DNA of 64,000 nucleotides from Sphingobium boeckii (GTDB taxonomy: Bacteria; Pseudomonadota; Alphaproteobacteria; Sphingomonadales; Sphingomonadaceae), in assembly GCF_014199215.1 (NCBI RefSeq), contig NZ_JACIJC010000005.1:539201-603200 (forward strand), read 5' to 3'. This document shows, piece by piece, positions 17,534-26,701 of this stretch. Position 1 is the stretch's first letter. Every line of letters begins with the position of its first letter. The notes under the pieces were generated by a model. That model ran no database searches and was not told where the DNA came from. It was given only the letters and a program-made list of their open reading frames with translations. The translations under genes and the position numbers were made by a program.

Positions 17534-18805
17534 TCAAGCCGCGTCCCCCGCCTTCGCTTTTTCCTTCTTCGCGAAAACCCGCACCGGATCCTTGCGGCCT
17601 TCGATCACATCCTTGTCGATCATCACTTCGTCCACGCCGTCCATGCCGGGCAGGTCGAACATCGTATCGAGCAAGATGCCTTCCAGGATCGAGCGGAGGC
17701 CGCGGGCACCGGTCTTGCGATCGATCGCCTTTCTAGCGACCGAAACAAGCGCGTCATCGGTGAAGCCAAGCTTGACCTCCTCCATCTCGAACAATTTCTG
17801 ATATTGCTTCACCAGCGCATTCTTGGGCTCGCCCAGAATCTTCACCAGCGCGTCGATATCCAGATCCTCGAGCGTCGCGATCACCGGCAGGCGGCCGACG
17901 AATTCGGGGATCAGGCCGAATTTCAGCAAATCTTCAGGCTCGGTAGACCGCAGGACTTCGCCGGTGCGGCGTTCATCGGGCGCGGCGACATAGGCTCCAA
18001 AACCAATCGACTTGCCCTGGAGGCGATCACCGATGATCTTTTCTAGGCCGGAGAAGGCACCGCCGCAGATGAAGAGGATGTTGGTCGTGTCGACCTGCAG
18101 AAACTCCTGCTGCGGATGCTTGCGGCCACCTTGGGGCGGCACCGAGGCAGTGGTGCCTTCCATCAGCTTGAGCAGCGCCTGCTGCACGCCCTCGCCCGAC
18201 ACGTCGCGGGTGATCGAAGGATTTTCGGCCTTGCGGCTGATCTTGTCGATTTCGTCGATATAGACGATCCCGCGCTGTGCGCGCTCGACATTATAGTCGG
18301 ATGCCTGGAGCAGCTTGAGGATGATGTTCTCGACATCCTCGCCCACATAGCCCGCTTCGGTGAGCGTGGTGGCGTCGGCCATGGTGAAGGGCACGTCGAG
18401 GATGCGCGCGAGCGTCTGCGCGAGCAATGTCTTGCCGCAGCCGGTAGGGCCGACGAGCAGAATGTTTGATTTCGCCAGTTCGACGTCAGCGCCCTTGGCA
18501 CCGTGATTCAAACGCTTGTAATGATTGTGGACCGCAACCGAGAGCACGCGCTTCGCTTGTTTCTGGCCGATGACATAATCATCAAGCACATCGCAGATTT
18601 CCTGGGGCGTGGGCACGCCCCCGTCCTTCTTGGAAACCAGGGCGGATTTGGTTTCCTCGCGGATGATGTCGTTGCACAGATCCACGCATTCGTCGCAGAT
18701 GAAGACCGTTGGCCCCGCAATCAGCTTGCGCACCTCATGCTGGGATTTCCCGCAGAAGGAACAGTAAAGCGTGCTCTTGGAATCGCCGCCACTCAATTTG
18801 GTCAT
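17534..18805 (-). CDS. clpX: ATP-dependent Clp protease ATP-binding subunit ClpX
   Basis: AAA+ unfoldase of 423 residues that feeds substrates to ClpP. The N-terminal zinc-binding domain is readable ([17 protein letters not shown] ... ICDECVDLC, four Cys). It is followed by Walker [13 protein letters not shown], the pore loop GYVGEDVEN, Walker [11 protein letters not shown], and a sensor-2 region near KTGARGLRS. The IGF-type loop that docks on ClpP corresponds to KSIGFGAYV. The length is normal. It lies about 100 bases downstream of clpP on the same strand, as expected for a clpP-clpX operon. In alphaproteobacteria ClpXP degrades cell-cycle regulators; nothing in the window shows which substrates apply here. 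Confidence 0.98.
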   Translation of the reverse strand: MTKLSGGDSKSTLYCSFCGKSQHEVRKLIAGPTVFICDECVDLCNDIIREETKSALVSKKDGGVPTPQEICDVLDDYVIGQKQAKRVLSVAVHNHYKRLNHGAKGADVELAKSNILLVGPTGCGKTLLAQTLARILDVPFTMADATTLTEAGYVGEDVENIILKLLQASDYNVERAQRGIVYIDEIDKISRKAENPSITRDVSGEGVQQALLKLMEGTTASVPPQGGRKHPQQEFLQVDTTNILFICGGAFSGLEKIIGDRLQGKSIGFGAYVAAPDERRTGEVLRSTEPEDLLKFGLIPEFVGRLPVIATLEDLDIDALVKILGEPKNALVKQYQKLFEMEEVKLGFTDDALVSVARKAIDRKTGARGLRSILEGILLDTMFDLPGMDGVDEVMIDKDVIEGRKDPVRVFAKKEKAKAGDAA

Positions 18806-18903
18806 CTCATCATCCTTCGGCGCCGCAGCCCGGCGCCACCAGCAACACGGGCATCCTAGCCCGCGTTGCTTCTATCCTACAATGGCGAATATTCGGTATC
18901 CAC

Positions 18904-19572
18904 TCAGGACGAGGGGGTGCCGTTCGCGGCGTCTTCGGCCACGCTGGGCCGTTTGTCGAACACTTCGTCGATCAGACCAAAGGCTTTCGCCTCATCCGCC
19001 GACATGAACTTGTCGCGCTCCATCGAGCTTTCGATCACTTCGAGCGGCTTGCCGGTATATTTGGCATAGAGCTCGTTCATCCGGTGCCGGATGCGCAGGA
19101 TTTCCTTGGCCTGGATCTCGATATCCGTGGCCTGGCCCTGCGCGCCGCCCGAAGGCTGATGGATCATGATCCGCGCGTTGGTCAATGCCACCCGCATCCC
19201 CGGATCGCCCGCAGCCAGCAGGAAGCTACCCATCGACGCTGCCTGACCGATGCACACCGTCCCGACGCGGGGGCGGATATATTGCATCGTGTCATGGATC
19301 GCCATGCCCGCTGTGACGACGCCGCCGGGCGAATTGATATACATGTAAATGTCCTTCTTCGGATTTTCCGATTCGAGGAACAGCAACTGCGCGGTGATCA
19401 GCGAGGCCATATGATCCTCCACACCGCCGGTCACGAAGATGATACGCTCGCGCAGCAGCCGCGAGAAAATGTCGAAGCTGCGCTCGCCGCGATTCGATTG
19501 CTCGATAACGATGGGCACCAGACCGTCAGTGGTCGGGTCGATGAAATTTCCGGTTTCGAACGGATTGCGCAT
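18904..19572 (-). CDS. clpP: ATP-dependent Clp protease proteolytic subunit ClpP
   Basis: Serine peptidase subunit of the ClpXP/ClpAP machine, 222 residues from the ATG at 19572 ([13 protein letters not shown]). The catalytic Ser lies in [19 protein letters not shown] and the catalytic His in [18 protein letters not shown]. The N-terminal region has [23 protein letters not shown], standard for ClpP. An open extension to 19638 would add 22 residues; family alignments start near the shorter form, with a modest AAAGGA ribosome-binding site. It sits between a GT2-type gene (upstream) and clpX (downstream). The frame has no unusual features, and the short C-terminal tail ([12 protein letters not shown]) is variable in the family. 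Confidence 0.97.
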   Translation of the reverse strand: MRNPFETGNFIDPTTDGLVPIVIEQSNRGERSFDIFSRLLRERIIFVTGGVEDHMASLITAQLLFLESENPKKDIYMYINSPGGVVTAGMAIHDTMQYIRPRVGTVCIGQAASMGSFLLAAGDPGMRVALTNARIMIHQPSGGAQGQATDIEIQAKEILRIRHRMNELYAKYTGKPLEVIESSMERDKFMSADEAKAFGLIDEVFDKRPSVAEDAANGTPSS

Positions 19573-19693
19573 GATAGAATCTTGGTCCTTTTGCCCTCTC
19601 GGAGGGTGCAACATCGGCGTTTGATGGGATGACTTCAAGGGGCAGAGACAGCGCTACCCGGCACTTTAGGCAAGTTTACGCGAAACGAGATGC

Positions 19694-20671
19694 TCAACCC
19701 CAGCCCGGCGCGGGCTGACCGAGATAGGCGAGCCGCCGCACTTCGCGTCGTCCACGCACCACGGTATCGAGGATCAGGCCGCACATCCCGTTCAGCGCGG
19801 CGATGATGACAAGCCCCGTCACGCCGATCGCCGTCGGGATTCGCGGCACCAGGCCCGTCTGCATGAATGTGATCACGAGCGGGATCGACAGCAGCACCGC
19901 CACGGCGATCAAAAAAGCGCCGATCGCACCGAAAAACAGCACCGGACGCTCGATCCTGAAAAGGATGAGGATCGTATTGAGGATACGCCAGCCGTCGCGA
20001 TAGGTGGACAACTTCGATTCGGAGCCTTCGGGACGTGCGATATAGGCGGTCACCACTTCGGCCACGGGCATCCGCAGTTCGAGCGCGTGAACGCTGATCT
20101 CGGTTTCGATCTCAAATCCCGATGAGAGCACGGGAAAGCTCTTCACGAACCGTCTGGAAAAGACCCGGTAACCCGAGAGAATATCACTGAAAGTGCGCCC
20201 GAATATCCAGGCCAATATGCCCGTGAGCAGCGCATTGCCGAAGCGATGCCCGCGGCGATAGGCCTCCTCGATCTCTGATTTGCGCGCGCCGACCACCATA
20301 TCGAGTTGCTCGGTCCATAGCCGCGTCACGAGCTGCGGGGCCGCCGACGCCTCATAAGTGGCGTCGCCATCGGCCATCACATAGATATCGGCATCCACGT
20401 CCGCGAACATCCGGCGCACGACATTGCCTTTGCCCTGCATCCGCTCGGTCCGCACGATCGCCCCGGCGGCACGCGCCACCTCGACCGTGCGATCGCGGCT
20501 GTTGTTGTCATAGACATAGATGGTCGCGCCAGGCAGCGCCGCGCGGAAACCCGCAATCGTCTGTACGATCGCGGTTTCCTCATTGTAGCAGGGCAAGAGG
20601 ACGGCAATGCGCAGCCCCTCGGGCAGGCTTGCCGCCTCGTCCCGCTGCACGCTGCCGCCCCCTGCCGCCAT
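19694..20671 (-). CDS. GT2-family membrane glycosyltransferase (dolichol-/undecaprenyl-phosphate sugar transferase type)
   Basis: A 325-residue glycosyltransferase. The GT2 domain has AVLLPCYNEE, IYVYDNNSRDRTVEVA, GKGNVVRRMFADV and YVMADGDATYEA (DxD), plus FSDILSGYRVFSRRFVKSFP. Two C-terminal transmembrane helices (about residues 240-265 and 275-300) anchor it. This layout fits enzymes that charge polyprenyl phosphate with a sugar or a similar lipid-linked step. Its ATG follows the tig stop directly (TAAATG), so translation is probably coupled to trigger factor. Its insertion between tig and clpP is unusual against the usual tig-clpP-clpX order. Confidence 0.85.
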   Translation of the reverse strand: MAAGGGSVQRDEAASLPEGLRIAVLLPCYNEETAIVQTIAGFRAALPGATIYVYDNNSRDRTVEVARAAGAIVRTERMQGKGNVVRRMFADVDADIYVMADGDATYEASAAPQLVTRLWTEQLDMVVGARKSEIEEAYRRGHRFGNALLTGILAWIFGRTFSDILSGYRVFSRRFVKSFPVLSSGFEIETEISVHALELRMPVAEVVTAYIARPEGSESKLSTYRDGWRILNTILILFRIERPVLFFGAIGAFLIAVAVLLSIPLVITFMQTGLVPRIPTAIGVTGLVIIAALNGMCGLILDTVVRGRREVRRLAYLGQPAPGWG

Positions 20672-22246
20672 TTACTTCTTCGCGGCGGGCTTTTTGGCAG
20701 GTGCCTTCTTGGCAGCCGGCTTTTCAGCGGCATCCTCAGCCGTCACGTCATCTTTCTTGGCAGCAGCCTTTTTGGCGGGCTTTTCAGCCTTCACGTCATC
20801 GCCGGCAGCCGTTTCAGCGGCAGGCTTCTTGGCAGCGGCCTTCTTGGCTTTCGGCTTTTCCTCATCATGGTCATGGCCACAGCCCGGACCATGGACGTGC
20901 TTGCTCTCCGTGCCGTCATCTTCGGCTTCGATTGCGGCTTCCAGCTCGGCGCGATCGACGACGCGATCGGTGATTTCCGCCTTGGAGAACAGGAAATCGA
21001 CTACCTTGTCTTCATAAAGCGGTGCCCGGAGCTGGGCAGCGGCCATCGGCTCCTGCTGGATATATTGCACGAAACGCTCGCGATCCTTGGGATCATATTG
21101 CTGCGCCGCCTGCGAAACCAGACGGTTCATTTCCTGCTGGCTCACTTCAACGCCGTTCGCACGACCGATTTCGGAGAGCAGCAGACCGAGCCGGACGCGG
21201 CGGACGGCGATATTGCGATAATCCTCGCGATCGTCTTCCATTTCCTTGAGCGCGGCGTCCTTGTCGTCTTCATGACTCGCTTCATGCTCGAGTTGCGCCC
21301 AGATCTGGTTGAACTCGGCCTCCACCATCGAGGGCGGCACATCGAAATCATGCGATGCGGCGAGCTGATCGAGCAGCTTGCGTTTCATGTGCGTGCGGGT
21401 GAGCCCGTTATTTTCCTGCTCCAACTGACCTTTCAGCAGGCCGCGGAGCTGTTCCAGGCTCTCAAGGCCCAGCGACTTAGCGAAATCCTCGTCAGCCGTC
21501 GCTTCCTTGGGCACGCGCACTTCATTGATCACGAGATCGAACGTCGCGGCCTTGCCCTTGAGATCGTCCACGGGATAATCGTCCGGGAAGGTCACATTGA
21601 TCTGCTTTTCGTCATTGGCCTTCACGCCGATGATCTGATCCTCGAAACCGGGGATCAGGCGCCCGGAGCCGATTTCCACCGACATCGCTTCGCCGGTACC
21701 GCCTTCGAACGCAACGCCATCCACCTTGCCGGCGAAATCCATCACGACGAGATCGCCTTCCTTGGCCTTGTGGCTCTTGGGGGCGTCTTCAAACTGCTTG
21801 TTCTGGCCGGCCATCTTGGCAAGCGCTTCGTCGACGTCGCTTTCGGGCACTTCGATCGTCAGGCGCTCCAGCGTGATGCCGTCGATAGAAGGTGTTTCCA
21901 CTTCGGGCAGCACTTCGAGCGCGACCTTGATCTCGGCATCCTTGCCGGGCTCATAGCCTTCCTGCAGCTCGACCGAGGGCTGCATCGCGGGACGCAGCTT
22001 GTTATCAGCCATCAGCTTTTGGAGACCATCCTGGATCGATCCGTTCAGCGCTTCCTGCTGCATGGCGGGGCCGTGCATCTTGCGGATCAGGTTCGCGGGA
22101 ACCTTGCCCGGGCGGAAACCCGGCATCTTGATCTGCGGGGCGACCGTCTTGATCTCCTGATCGACGCGTGCGTCGATATCCTTGGCGGAGATGGTCAGGG
22201 TGTAGGCGCGCTTCAGGCCTTCGTTCAACGTCTCGACAGTCTGCAT
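20672..22246 (-). CDS. tig: Trigger factor (ribosome-associated chaperone/prolyl isomerase) with a Lys/Ala-rich tail
   Basis: Chaperone that binds nascent chains at the ribosome exit. It has 524 residues and starts at MQTVETLNEGLKRAYTLTI. It has the ribosome-binding signature PGFRPGKVPANLIRKMHG, a central FKBP-type PPIase domain (EGDLVVMDFAGKVDGVAFEGG) and a helical C-terminal chaperone domain. Beyond the usual length (about 430-450) it carries a His-rich segment (HVHGPGCGHDHDEEK) and a low-complexity tail of KKAAAKKPA-type repeats interrupted by acidic patches. An open extension upstream of 22246 overlaps tRNA-Leu and is not coding. A GAGAG ribosome-binding site precedes the start. The gene is followed without a gap by a GT2 gene. 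Confidence 0.96.
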   Translation of the reverse strand: MQTVETLNEGLKRAYTLTISAKDIDARVDQEIKTVAPQIKMPGFRPGKVPANLIRKMHGPAMQQEALNGSIQDGLQKLMADNKLRPAMQPSVELQEGYEPGKDAEIKVALEVLPEVETPSIDGITLERLTIEVPESDVDEALAKMAGQNKQFEDAPKSHKAKEGDLVVMDFAGKVDGVAFEGGTGEAMSVEIGSGRLIPGFEDQIIGVKANDEKQINVTFPDDYPVDDLKGKAATFDLVINEVRVPKEATADEDFAKSLGLESLEQLRGLLKGQLEQENNGLTRTHMKRKLLDQLAASHDFDVPPSMVEAEFNQIWAQLEHEASHEDDKDAALKEMEDDREDYRNIAVRRVRLGLLLSEIGRANGVEVSQQEMNRLVSQAAQQYDPKDRERFVQYIQQEPMAAAQLRAPLYEDKVVDFLFSKAEITDRVVDRAELEAAIEAEDDGTESKHVHGPGCGHDHDEEKPKAKKAAAKKPAAETAAGDDVKAEKPAKKAAAKKDDVTAEDAAEKPAAKKAPAKKPAAKK

Positions 22247-22314
22247 TTTTCTCTCAAACGCCTTCGTTATCATGAATGTCTCTGGCCGGCCCTGCACGCA
22301 GTCAATGGCGAATT

Positions 22315-22399
22315 TGGTGCGGGCGAAGGGACTCGAACCCCCACATCTCTCGATGCCAGAACCTAAATCTGGTGCGTCTACCAATTCCGCCACGCCCGC
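22315..22399 (-). tRNA. tRNA-Leu (TAG)
   Basis: A class II tRNA on the minus strand. The acceptor stem is GCGGGCG/CGCCCGC, the anticodon stem is CCAGA/TCTGG with loop TTTAGGT (anticodon TAG), a long variable arm follows, and the T-arm contains GGGGGTTCGAGTCCC. The CCA end is encoded at 22317-22315. Confidence 0.95.
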
Positions 22400-22510
22400 A
22401 AATGGACCGTCGGTCGGCGGCGTCTATAGCAGGAGGGAGCCGAAGGGCAAGCGTCGCGGAACCAATCCCCCCGCCCCGTGCGTTGATGTGACCTCAAGGA
22501 GACCGAAAAA

Positions 22511-22669
22511 ATGGCGACCCAGCCCGATCCACATCCCGATAGCCCGCCCCAAGAAGCCCCCGCTTATGTGCCCGACGAAATCACGCCGGGTCAGGGCGAT
22601 GTCGACTACCCTGAATCGACGCCGAGCGAGGAGCCGGGCGCACCGGGCAAGAATCACCCGGTGGAGTAA
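22511..22669 (+). CDS. Small acidic, Pro-rich protein of 52 residues
   Basis: A short open frame (52 residues) with a good AAGGAG ribosome-binding site 8 bases before the ATG. The sequence begins MATQPDPHPDSPPQEAPAYV and ends PGKNHPVE. It is strongly acidic and rich in Pro, with no hydrophobic segment, so it is probably a disordered cytoplasmic protein. It converges on gatB, whose stop lies 3 bases away. I recall similar short hypothetical proteins in sphingomonads, but I cannot name a family. The ribosome-binding site and clean codon use support it being a real gene. Confidence 0.6.
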   Translation: MATQPDPHPDSPPQEAPAYVPDEITPGQGDVDYPESTPSEEPGAPGKNHPVE

Positions 22670-22672
22670 GCA

Positions 22673-24163
22673 TCACGCAAGCGCCTTCTTGAGCAATTCG
22701 TTGACCACCTGTGGATTGGCCTTGCCCTGCATCGCCTTCATCGTCTGGCCTACGAAGAACCCGAACAAGGCTTCCTTGCCGTCTTTATACTGCGCGACCT
22801 TTTCGGCATTGGCGTCCAGAATGCCAGCGATCACGCTTTCGATCGCGCCGGTGTCGCTGGTCTGCTTCAGCCCTTTTTCTTCGACGATCTTTGCGGGATC
22901 ATCGCCGGTTTCAAGCATGATTTCGAACACTTGCTTCGCAAGACTGCCCGAAAGCGTGCCATCGGCCACCAGCTTGAGCAGTTCGGCACCCTGCGCCGGG
23001 CTGACGGGACTATCCTCGATATCCATGCCGAGGCGGTTGAGCGCTCCGAAAAGATCGGAGATTAGCCAGTTGGATGCCGCCTTGGCCATCGCCTGGTCCC
23101 CGCACGCCTCCATCAGCGCCTCGAACCAGCGCGCCGTCTCGGCCTCGGCAGTCAGCACGGCAGCGGCATACGCCGTCAGGCCCAGATCGCCCTCATAGCG
23201 ACGACGCTTGGCGTCGGGCAATTCGGGGAGACTCGCACGACAATCCGCCAGAAATTGGTCATCCAGTACCAGCGGCAGCAGATCGGGATCGGGGAAATAG
23301 CGATAGTCATGCGCATCCTCCTTGGAGCGCATAGAGCGGGTCTCATTCTTGTCGGGATCGAACAACCGCGTTTCCTGCACGATCGTGCCACCCGCTTCCA
23401 GCACATCGACCTGACGATTGGCTTCGATCTCGATCGTCTGCATCACATAGCGGACCGAATTGACATTCTTGGTCTCGGTCCGCGTGCCGAACGCATCGCC
23501 TGGCTTGCGCACGCTGACGTTCACGTCGGCACGCATGGAGCCTTCCTCCATATTGCCATCGCACGAGCCGACATAGCGCAGGATGGATCTGAGCTTCTTC
23601 ACATAAGCCCCGGCTTCAGCGGGAGAGCGCATATCGGGCTTGGAGACGATTTCCATCAGCGCCACGCCAGAGCGGTTGAGATCGACATAGCTCTGCGTGG
23701 GATGCTGATCGTGCATCAATTTGCCCGCATCCTGCTCGATATGGATGCGCTCGATCCCGATCTCCTTGGTCTCGGCGTCCGCATCCTTCTCGTCGAGCGA
23801 GATCATGAGCCGCCCTTCGCCCACGATCGGATGATAAAGCTGTGAAATCTGATAGCCCTGCGGCAGATCGGCATAGAAATAATTCTTGCGGTCAAATCGC
23901 GACCAGGCGTTGATCTGCGCCTCGATCGCCATGCCGGTGCGCACCGCCTGACGGACACATTCGCCGTTCAGCACGGGCAACATGCCGGGCATCGCCGCAT
24001 CCACCAGCGAAACCTGGCTGTTGGGCTCCGCCCCGAAATCGGTCGCCGCGCCGGAAAAGAGCTTGGCCTTGGAGGTGATCTGCGCATGGACTTCGAGGCC
24101 GATCACGACCTCCCACTCGCCCGTTGCGCCCTGGATACGATATTCGCTCACATTCATCTCCAT
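22673..24163 (-). CDS. gatB: Aspartyl/glutamyl-tRNA(Asn/Gln) amidotransferase subunit B
   Basis: Subunit of the GatCAB complex that amidates Glu-tRNA(Gln) and/or Asp-tRNA(Asn). It has 496 residues. The cradle domain contains [22 protein letters not shown], the kinase-like active region has [15 protein letters not shown] and [20 protein letters not shown], and a tRNA-binding YqeY-like C-terminal domain ends in [16 protein letters not shown]. The metal- and ATP-binding region includes [20 protein letters not shown]. The order on this strand is gatC, gatA, a serine-acetyltransferase-like gene, then gatB. The start may be the first or the second Met (MEMNVSEYR). The family call is secure. Confidence 0.98.
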   Translation of the reverse strand: MEMNVSEYRIQGATGEWEVVIGLEVHAQITSKAKLFSGAATDFGAEPNSQVSLVDAAMPGMLPVLNGECVRQAVRTGMAIEAQINAWSRFDRKNYFYADLPQGYQISQLYHPIVGEGRLMISLDEKDADAETKEIGIERIHIEQDAGKLMHDQHPTQSYVDLNRSGVALMEIVSKPDMRSPAEAGAYVKKLRSILRYVGSCDGNMEEGSMRADVNVSVRKPGDAFGTRTETKNVNSVRYVMQTIEIEANRQVDVLEAGGTIVQETRLFDPDKNETRSMRSKEDAHDYRYFPDPDLLPLVLDDQFLADCRASLPELPDAKRRRYEGDLGLTAYAAAVLTAEAETARWFEALMEACGDQAMAKAASNWLISDLFGALNRLGMDIEDSPVSPAQGAELLKLVADGTLSGSLAKQVFEIMLETGDDPAKIVEEKGLKQTSDTGAIESVIAGILDANAEKVAQYKDGKEALFGFFVGQTMKAMQGKANPQVVNELLKKALA

Positions 24164-24182
24164 TTTGGCCGCGCGCAGCCGC

Positions 24183-24704
24183 TCATCTCTTCACTATCTT
24201 GGCTGGAATGCCCACCGCAACCGCGCCCGAAGGCACGTCCTTGGTGACCACCGCATTGGCACCGATCACGGCATGATCGCCGATCGTCACCGCGCCCAAT
24301 ATCTTCGCGCCCGCGCCAAAGTCCACATGCCCGCCGATCGTCGCCACGCCGCCATGCCCGGTTCCGATGGTCACCTGCTGCAGGATCAGGCAATTCGGGC
24401 CGATGATCGCACCGGGATTGATGACGATGCCGTTGGGATGCGGAATCATCAGGCCGCCGCCGATCATCGAATTGATCGGAATATCCGCCCCCGTCACCGC
24501 AGACCAGAAGCGATGCCGCAGCACAGCGGCCTTTCGACACAGCGCGGCGATCGGACCTTTGATGCCAGCCCAATATTGATAGGACCGGATGCTGGCGAGC
24601 AAGGACCGCGGCGGATGCCATTGGAGCGCGCTTTTGGCTTCACGGCTCCAATCGGCCTCAATCGCGGAAATTGGCGCAACCACATCCGCAGCGCCGCCCG
24701 CCAC
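24183..24704 (-). CDS. Serine O-acetyltransferase-like hexapeptide acyltransferase
   Basis: Acetyltransferase with a left-handed beta-helix. The start is uncertain: I use GTG at 24704 (GGGAC six bases before it, 25 bases after the gatA stop), which gives 173 residues. A TTG at 24782 would add 26 residues and overlap gatA. Hexapeptide repeats run through [52 protein letters not shown] and [20 protein letters not shown]. The HPNGIVI and catalytic-type TIGTG.GG motifs match CysE-like enzymes, but the N-terminal helical domain is shorter than in classic CysE. It is embedded between gatA and gatB. It could make O-acetylserine or acetylate a sugar. Confidence 0.75.
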   Translation of the reverse strand: MAGGAADVVAPISAIEADWSREAKSALQWHPPRSLLASIRSYQYWAGIKGPIAALCRKAAVLRHRFWSAVTGADIPINSMIGGGLMIPHPNGIVINPGAIIGPNCLILQQVTIGTGHGGVATIGGHVDFGAGAKILGAVTIGDHAVIGANAVVTKDVPSGAVAVGIPAKIVKR

Positions 24705-24729
24705 TATCGCGTCCCATTGTTGATCATGC

Positions 24730-26217
24730 TCACCACCATTGCGCGGCACGCGCCGTAAAGCCGGCGCGTTCCTCGATCGCAAGGCCGGCGTTCAGCACGC
24801 CCTGTTCGTCCAGCGCCTTGCCAATGATCTGCAGGCCGAGGGGAAGCCCCTGCCCGTCCAGGCCGCCCGGCACCGACATGGCGGGCAATCCCGCCAGCGA
24901 GGCGGGCACGGTGAAGACGTCGTTCAGATACATCGCCAGCGGATCGGCCTGCTTCTCGCCCAGCGCGAACGCGGCTGACGGCGCGGTCGGTGCGAGCAAT
25001 ATGTCGCAGCTTTCCCAGGCCTTGTCGAAATCCTGCGAGATCAGCGTGCGAACCTTCTGCGCCTGGGTATAATAGGCATCGTAAAAGCCCGCCGAGAGCA
25101 CATAGGTGCCGATCATGATCCGGCGCTTCACTTCGGGGCCGAACCCCGCGGCGCGCGTGGCGGCATACATATCCTGCAAACCAGCGCCTTCGGGCAGATC
25201 GCGCAGGCCGTATCGAACACCGTCATAGCGCGCGAGGTTGGACGAGGCTTCGGCCGGCGCGATGATGTAATAGGCCGGCAGCGCATATTTGGTGTGCGGC
25301 AGCGAAACCTCCACCACCACCGCGCCCGCATCCTTCAAAAACGCGATTCCCTGCTCCCACAAGGCATCGATCTCGGCGGGCATACCGTCCACGCGATATT
25401 CCTTTGGGATGCCGATCCGTTTGCCCTTCAAATTGCTCGACAATCCCGCATCCCAATCGGGCACGGGCAATTCGAGCGACGTCGAGTCCTTCGCGTCAAA
25501 CCCGGCCATTGCCCCCAGCATGATCGCGCAATCCCTCACGTCGCGCGCCATTGGCCCCGCCTGATCGAGCGAACTGGCGAAGGCGACCGTGCCCCAGCGC
25601 GAGCAGCGCCCGTAGGTGGGCTTGATGCCGGAAATGCCGACGAAGGCCGCGGGCTGGCGGATCGAGCCGCCGGTATCCGTGCCCGTCGCCGCAGGGCAAA
25701 GCCGCGCCGCGATCGCCGAGGCGCTGCCGCCCGAAGAGCCGCCGGGCGCGAGCGGTGCATTGCTGCCATCCTTGCGCCGCCAGGGTGAAATCACATTGCC
25801 AAAGGCGCTGGTCTCGTTGGAGGATCCCATGGCAAACTGGTCGAGATTGAGCTTGCCCAGCATCCCGGCGCCCGCCGCCCAGAGATTGGCGGAAACCGTG
25901 GATTCATAGGTCGGCACGAAATTGCCGAGAATGTGGCTTGCCGCCGTGGTCGTCACGCCCTCGGTGCAGAACAGATCCTTCATGCCGATCGGCACGCCCG
26001 ACATGGATTTGAGATCGCCCGAAACGCGCGCCGCGTCCGCCGCATCGGCGGCTTTCAAAGCATGATCGGGGGTTTCGACGAGGAAGGCGTTCAGCGCCTT
26101 CGCGCTCGCCACACGGTCGATAAAACCCTGCGCCACTTCGCGCGCGGAAAAGCTGCCATCGCGGACGCCGTCGCGGATCGCCGCAATGCCAAGATCGGTG
26201 AGTTCGGTGCTGCTCAT
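24730..26217 (-). CDS. gatA: Aspartyl/glutamyl-tRNA(Asn/Gln) amidotransferase subunit A
   Basis: Amidase subunit of GatCAB that hydrolyses glutamine and delivers ammonia to the mischarged tRNA. It has 495 residues from the ATG at 26217 ([21 protein letters not shown]). The amidase signature is clear: [14 protein letters not shown] contains the catalytic Lys, and [34 protein letters not shown] contains both catalytic Ser residues, given here only as a family signature. The length is normal. Another ATG lies 9 bases upstream. A palindromic repeat element (26236-26320) separates it from gatC, which is unusual for genes expected to be co-transcribed. Confidence 0.98.
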   Translation of the reverse strand: MSSTELTDLGIAAIRDGVRDGSFSAREVAQGFIDRVASAKALNAFLVETPDHALKAADAADAARVSGDLKSMSGVPIGMKDLFCTEGVTTTAASHILGNFVPTYESTVSANLWAAGAGMLGKLNLDQFAMGSSNETSAFGNVISPWRRKDGSNAPLAPGGSSGGSASAIAARLCPAATGTDTGGSIRQPAAFVGISGIKPTYGRCSRWGTVAFASSLDQAGPMARDVRDCAIMLGAMAGFDAKDSTSLELPVPDWDAGLSSNLKGKRIGIPKEYRVDGMPAEIDALWEQGIAFLKDAGAVVVEVSLPHTKYALPAYYIIAPAEASSNLARYDGVRYGLRDLPEGAGLQDMYAATRAAGFGPEVKRRIMIGTYVLSAGFYDAYYTQAQKVRTLISQDFDKAWESCDILLAPTAPSAAFALGEKQADPLAMYLNDVFTVPASLAGLPAMSVPGGLDGQGLPLGLQIIGKALDEQGVLNAGLAIEERAGFTARAAQWW

Positions 26218-26235
26218 GCCTTCCATCCCTTACGT

Positions 26236-26320
26236 GTCATTCCCGCGAAAGCGCGAATCCCGCTTTTCCGTGAAGCATCCAAAGGAAGAAGAAGCGGAAT
26301 TCCCGCTTTCGCGAGGATGG
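26236..26320. repeat. Palindromic repeat element, copy A (between gatC and gatA)
   Basis: An imperfect palindrome of about 85 bases. It begins GTCATTCCCGCGAAAGCGCG and its right arm has TTCCCGCTTTCGCGAGGATG. Each arm can form its own small hairpin (CCCGC/GCGGG type). It belongs to the same family as the elements at 29753, 41400 and 43813. Confidence 0.85.
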
Positions 26321-26338
26321 CAGAAGAAAAATCACGCA

Positions 26339-26626
26339 TCATTCGATCACCTTCGGCACTGCGAAAAAGCCATGTTCGGCCCGCGGTGCATTTGCCAAGA
26401 CCTTGTCGCGCACATTGCCATCGGTGACGACATCGTCGCGCAGGCGCAGCGTATTGGGGATGACAGCGGTCATCGGCTGAACCTGGCTGGTATCCACCTC
26501 GCCCAATTGCTCGATCCAGCCCAGAATATTGTTGAGTTCGGGCACCATCGCCTCGGCATCGGCATCGCTCATTGCGATCCGGGCCAGGCTGGCGATCTTC
26601 TTTACGGTTGCGGTATCGACTGACAT
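26339..26626 (-). CDS. gatC: Aspartyl/glutamyl-tRNA(Asn/Gln) amidotransferase subunit C
   Basis: Small subunit that wraps around and stabilises GatA. It has 95 residues and starts at [21 protein letters not shown], a standard GatC N-terminus. The middle has [23 protein letters not shown], and the tail [34 protein letters not shown] matches the family, with the final VPKV(I/L)E conserved. The open frame continues upstream to 26695, but that part is not GatC-like. It lies downstream of a DUF4153 gene and upstream of gatA, with a palindromic repeat in between. Its length is typical. Confidence 0.96.
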   Translation of the reverse strand: MSVDTATVKKIASLARIAMSDADAEAMVPELNNILGWIEQLGEVDTSQVQPMTAVIPNTLRLRDDVVTDGNVRDKVLANAPRAEHGFFAVPKVIE

Positions 26627-26701
26627 GTTTTTTCCGATTGCTGGGATCGGCGCGCGATCCGCGCTGCGGCTAGCATCCGCGCCGCATCGCATCAAGCATG
26701 G

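Noticed and set aside
20867..22366. Plus-strand open frame of 499 codons opposite tig
   Set aside because: Antisense shadow of trigger factor; it also crosses tRNA-Leu.
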